A stretch of DNA of 64,000 nucleotides from Prevotella sp. (GTDB lineage Bacteria > Bacteroidota > Bacteroidia > Bacteroidales > Bacteroidaceae): the NCBI GenBank assembly GCA_017960525.1, contig JAGCZA010000079.1, forward strand, positions 62,001 through 126,000, given 5' to 3'. Shown one piece after another: positions 62,201 through 64,000 of this stretch (position 1 is its first letter; every line of letters starts with the position of its first letter). Both the position numbers and the translations under genes were made by a program. The notes beneath the pieces were generated by a model that ran no database searches, was not told where the DNA came from, and saw only the letters and a program-made list of their open reading frames with translations.

Positions 62201-63358
62201 CTACTTTTTCTTAAAGTTGTTCAACAAAATATTAAATAGGTTTTCAGCCGAGACGGTGAACGGTATGGCCGCCAGTGCGTATGCCAGGTTGACGCTGATG
62301 TTCTCCTGGCAGAAGAGAATGAAGGCCCACCACACGAAAGCCGCCATCAGCAAGAACTTGATGATGCCTTTCACCAGAATGGAACTGAGCAGATAGCGCA
62401 GCAGTTCGTTGTCCAGTTTGGACACGAGGATGGCATAGCGATCGAAGATGAAGATGACGGTGAAGACGAGCAGGAACGATACCAGCCAGAGCACCCAGCC
62501 TGACGCCTCCTTGATGGCGTTCTGGTTGAGGAACGTCTCAACGCTGTATGCCAGAAGTTTCACACCGGCAATCTTACCCTGAGGCGTGTAGTGCATATCG
62601 CTTTCGTCGCGCATAGTTCCCAGGAACACCACGCGGTCGGTGATATAGTCACCATATTCGGCGATGCTGTCGGGCGGGATGATCTGGAATTCGGTGGGCG
62701 AGAAGTTCACACGCATGTCGCCTTTCTTCATCTTTACAACTTCTTGCCCGGCATATTTGTCGGCCACTATCTTGCAGAGCGAAGGGCGCAACTCGCCAAT
62801 CACGCTGTCGGCTATGATGACATTGCGTTTCATGTCACCATATATGCTGCGCTCAAAGTCGATGAATCCCTGGTTGTACTTGCCAAGGCTGTCGGCAAAG
62901 AACGAGTTGCGCGTGACAGTCCACTGTTCGCCGTCCCAAGAATCGCTGATGAGCTTATAGGCAAAGACAATGTTGTCGTAGCTGGTGGCGACGGCGGCAA
63001 TGAGGCTGTCGCCGTAGGGGTTTTCGAACTTCAAGCCCTCAAACACACAATCGATGCCCAGCACTTTGGCGCCTTGCTCCTCAACCTGAACGATGAGGTC
63101 GGCCAGTTCGTCACGGCTGTAGACGTCTGTGATGTCGACGATGGAGACTACTGTGCTCGAATCGGCCTCGTCGGCCTGGGCGAGCAGCTGGTAGTAGAAA
63201 TCGTCCATCGAATAGTCGCCGATAGCCTTTGCCAGCGGACTGAAAAGCGACAGGTTGAGGGCTATGGTCTTGTATATCCACAGCACAACAAAGGTCGTCA
63301 CTGTGGCACCAGCAATGTACCACAGCGGCGACTTTTTCTTGACATTAGTCTCTGCCAT
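62201..63358 (-). CDS. CHASE2-domain membrane protein without output domain
   Basis: A 385-residue protein with an N-terminal membrane segment (about 12-34), a periplasmic CHASE2-like domain at about 45-285 (VVSIVDITDVYSRDELADLI, KVLGIDCVFEGLKFENPYGD, GDYITDRVVFLGTMRDESDM) and about three C-terminal membrane segments (WVLWLVSFLLVFTVIFIFDR onward). CHASE2 is a sensor domain usually fused to kinases or cyclases; here no catalytic domain is present. It may act with the transglutaminase-like protein and the small secreted protein beside it. Spacing is 12 bases to the gene upstream and two bases to the one downstream. Confidence 0.75.
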   Translation of the reverse strand: MAETNVKKKSPLWYIAGATVTTFVVLWIYKTIALNLSLFSPLAKAIGDYSMDDFYYQLLAQADEADSSTVVSIVDITDVYSRDELADLIVQVEEQGAKVLGIDCVFEGLKFENPYGDSLIAAVATSYDNIVFAYKLISDSWDGEQWTVTRNSFFADSLGKYNQGFIDFERSIYGDMKRNVIIADSVIGELRPSLCKIVADKYAGQEVVKMKKGDMRVNFSPTEFQIIPPDSIAEYGDYITDRVVFLGTMRDESDMHYTPQGKIAGVKLLAYSVETFLNQNAIKEASGWVLWLVSFLLVFTVIFIFDRYAILVSKLDNELLRYLLSSILVKGIIKFLLMAAFVWWAFILFCQENISVNLAYALAAIPFTVSAENLFNILLNNFKKK

Positions 63359-63370
63359 AAAGGTTGGAAT

Positions 63371-63973
63371 TTACTGTTCCATCGCAACTACGAAAGGAAT
63401 CCCTTTCTCCCTGCACTTGCTGTCGATGAATTTCTTGCCATCGGCCAGACCCTTGCCTATTTCGTAAGCTGTACGCAGCATAATTTGCGTGTTACCGGTC
63501 TTCTTGTCGGTGCGCTGGAGTTCCATCACAGGAATTACTGTTCCCAGCTTTTGCTCGCAGATGCTCTTGAATTCCTCGCAGACTTGTGATACTGAAACGG
63601 CCTGGCCGCCTGGAAGCTCCTCATTCTTGAGCTGACCTTCCACGAGACTCGTGATCTGTGATGAAATCTGTTCGGCCAATCTGGATTTTGACACTGCCGT
63701 GGCTGTCAGTTTGGCAGCGTTGTAGAATTCACCTGTTCCATTTCCCTCGCCAAAGACATACTTGGGCTGGAAGTGGGCGTCGGTCTCATTCTGCATCTTG
63801 AAACTCTTGGCAAGCTGTGTCTCCATTGGCAATGCGCCAGGAGTAACAGTCCATCCTTCTTTCTTGAGCCTCTTTGCTTCTTTCTTTACCTCTTTGGTAA
63901 TCTCTTGTGCAGCGACTGGTGTGCCCATACTGAGCAGGAAGAAGCATACCATCATTTGAATCATTCTTTTCAT
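63371..63973 (-). CDS. Small secreted protein, function unknown (possibly LPP20-like)
   Basis: A 200-residue secreted protein with signal peptide (about 1-22, ends PVAA). Mature part has an amphipathic lysine-rich start (TKEVKKEAKRLKKEGWTVTP) and a region LTATAVSKSRLAEQISSQIT that resembles the helix-strand pattern of LPP20-like proteins. It is the first gene of the minus-strand trio with CHASE2 and transglutaminase-like proteins, 12 bases apart. Upstream of 63973 only 27 bases remain in the window, so its promoter cannot be judged. Confidence 0.55.
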   Translation of the reverse strand: MKRMIQMMVCFFLLSMGTPVAAQEITKEVKKEAKRLKKEGWTVTPGALPMETQLAKSFKMQNETDAHFQPKYVFGEGNGTGEFYNAAKLTATAVSKSRLAEQISSQITSLVEGQLKNEELPGGQAVSVSQVCEEFKSICEQKLGTVIPVMELQRTDKKTGNTQIMLRTAYEIGKGLADGKKFIDSKCREKGIPFVVAMEQ

Positions 63974-64000
63974 AGTTGTTTTGTTTTTAAGGGTTGATGT

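Overview
The window looks like chromosomal DNA of a Prevotella-type member of the Bacteroidales. The evidence is two SusC/SusD pairs, surface lipoproteins whose cysteine is followed by acidic residues, a LicD/LTA-synthase-like/fucosyltransferase glycan cluster, and nine promoters of the Bacteroidetes form TTTG-N19/20-TAnnTTTG. Most genes are fairly GC-rich. A restriction-modification pair at 7.0-9.3 kb is visibly AT-rich and looks acquired. No insertion sequence, prophage, rRNA or CRISPR array was seen. One tRNA gene (Val, anticodon TAC) is present.

Layout. 0-2.6 kb: a VanZ-like membrane protein, a membrane-anchored CbbX-like AAA+ ATPase and dprA, with overlapping ends. 2.6-5.3 kb, minus strand: a DUF4160 gene broken by one nonsense codon, DUF2442, an MlaF-like ABC ATPase and a sodium:neurotransmitter-type symporter, read from a promoter divergent from sufB. 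5.4-6.9 kb: sufB without its usual sufCDS partners directly downstream. 7.0-9.3 kb: putative type II restriction enzyme and a beta-class DNA methyltransferase. 9.3-18.5 kb: housekeeping genes tex, clpC, tRNA-Val, purB, an RluB-like pseudouridine synthase with a long Gly/Gln/Arg repeat arm, and asnS. 18.8-26.5 kb: a 1315-residue lipoprotein with a collagen-like stretch, two small lipoproteins (one DUF1573), a dockerin-like protein and a three-module Fib_succ_major protein. 26.7-43.5 kb: fasciclin lipoprotein, SusC, SusD, a 22-bp repeat array, two more fasciclin lipoproteins, a second SusC and a second SusD. 43.5-46.7 kb, minus strand: inositol-phosphate synthase, queC, a HExxH protein and trmD. 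47.1-58.6 kb: surface glycan and lipid genes (DegT aminotransferase, GT2, LicD, GT4, LpxL-like acyltransferase, GT11-type fucosyltransferase, a GT-A transferase, a NodZ-like protein and two LTA-synthase-like phosphotransferases). 58.6-64 kb, minus strand: a TerB-DnaJ protein, a cytidylate-kinase-like protein, and a compact module of a periplasmic transglutaminase-like protein, a CHASE2 membrane protein and a small secreted protein.

How it works together. The 26.7-43.5 kb block resembles a nutrient or adhesion outer-membrane locus built twice around SusCD. It has no glycoside hydrolase or peptidase; fasciclin-domain surface lipoproteins stand where those enzymes usually are. The 47-58 kb block probably builds and decorates a surface glycan with fucose-like and phosphate-linked substituents.

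Two DNA-level repeat families run across unrelated genes. One is a 22-bp unit with GGACGAACC, found just downstream of four genes and always in the direction of their transcription. The other is a 7-bp-periodic element (TTTATCA-like) that lies inside the signal-peptide codons of four fasciclin/SusCD genes and also in the middle of tex. These two families, the fasciclin-SusCD locus and the CHASE2-transglutaminase module are the least explained parts. All functional assignments come from reading motifs by eye; no database search was run.
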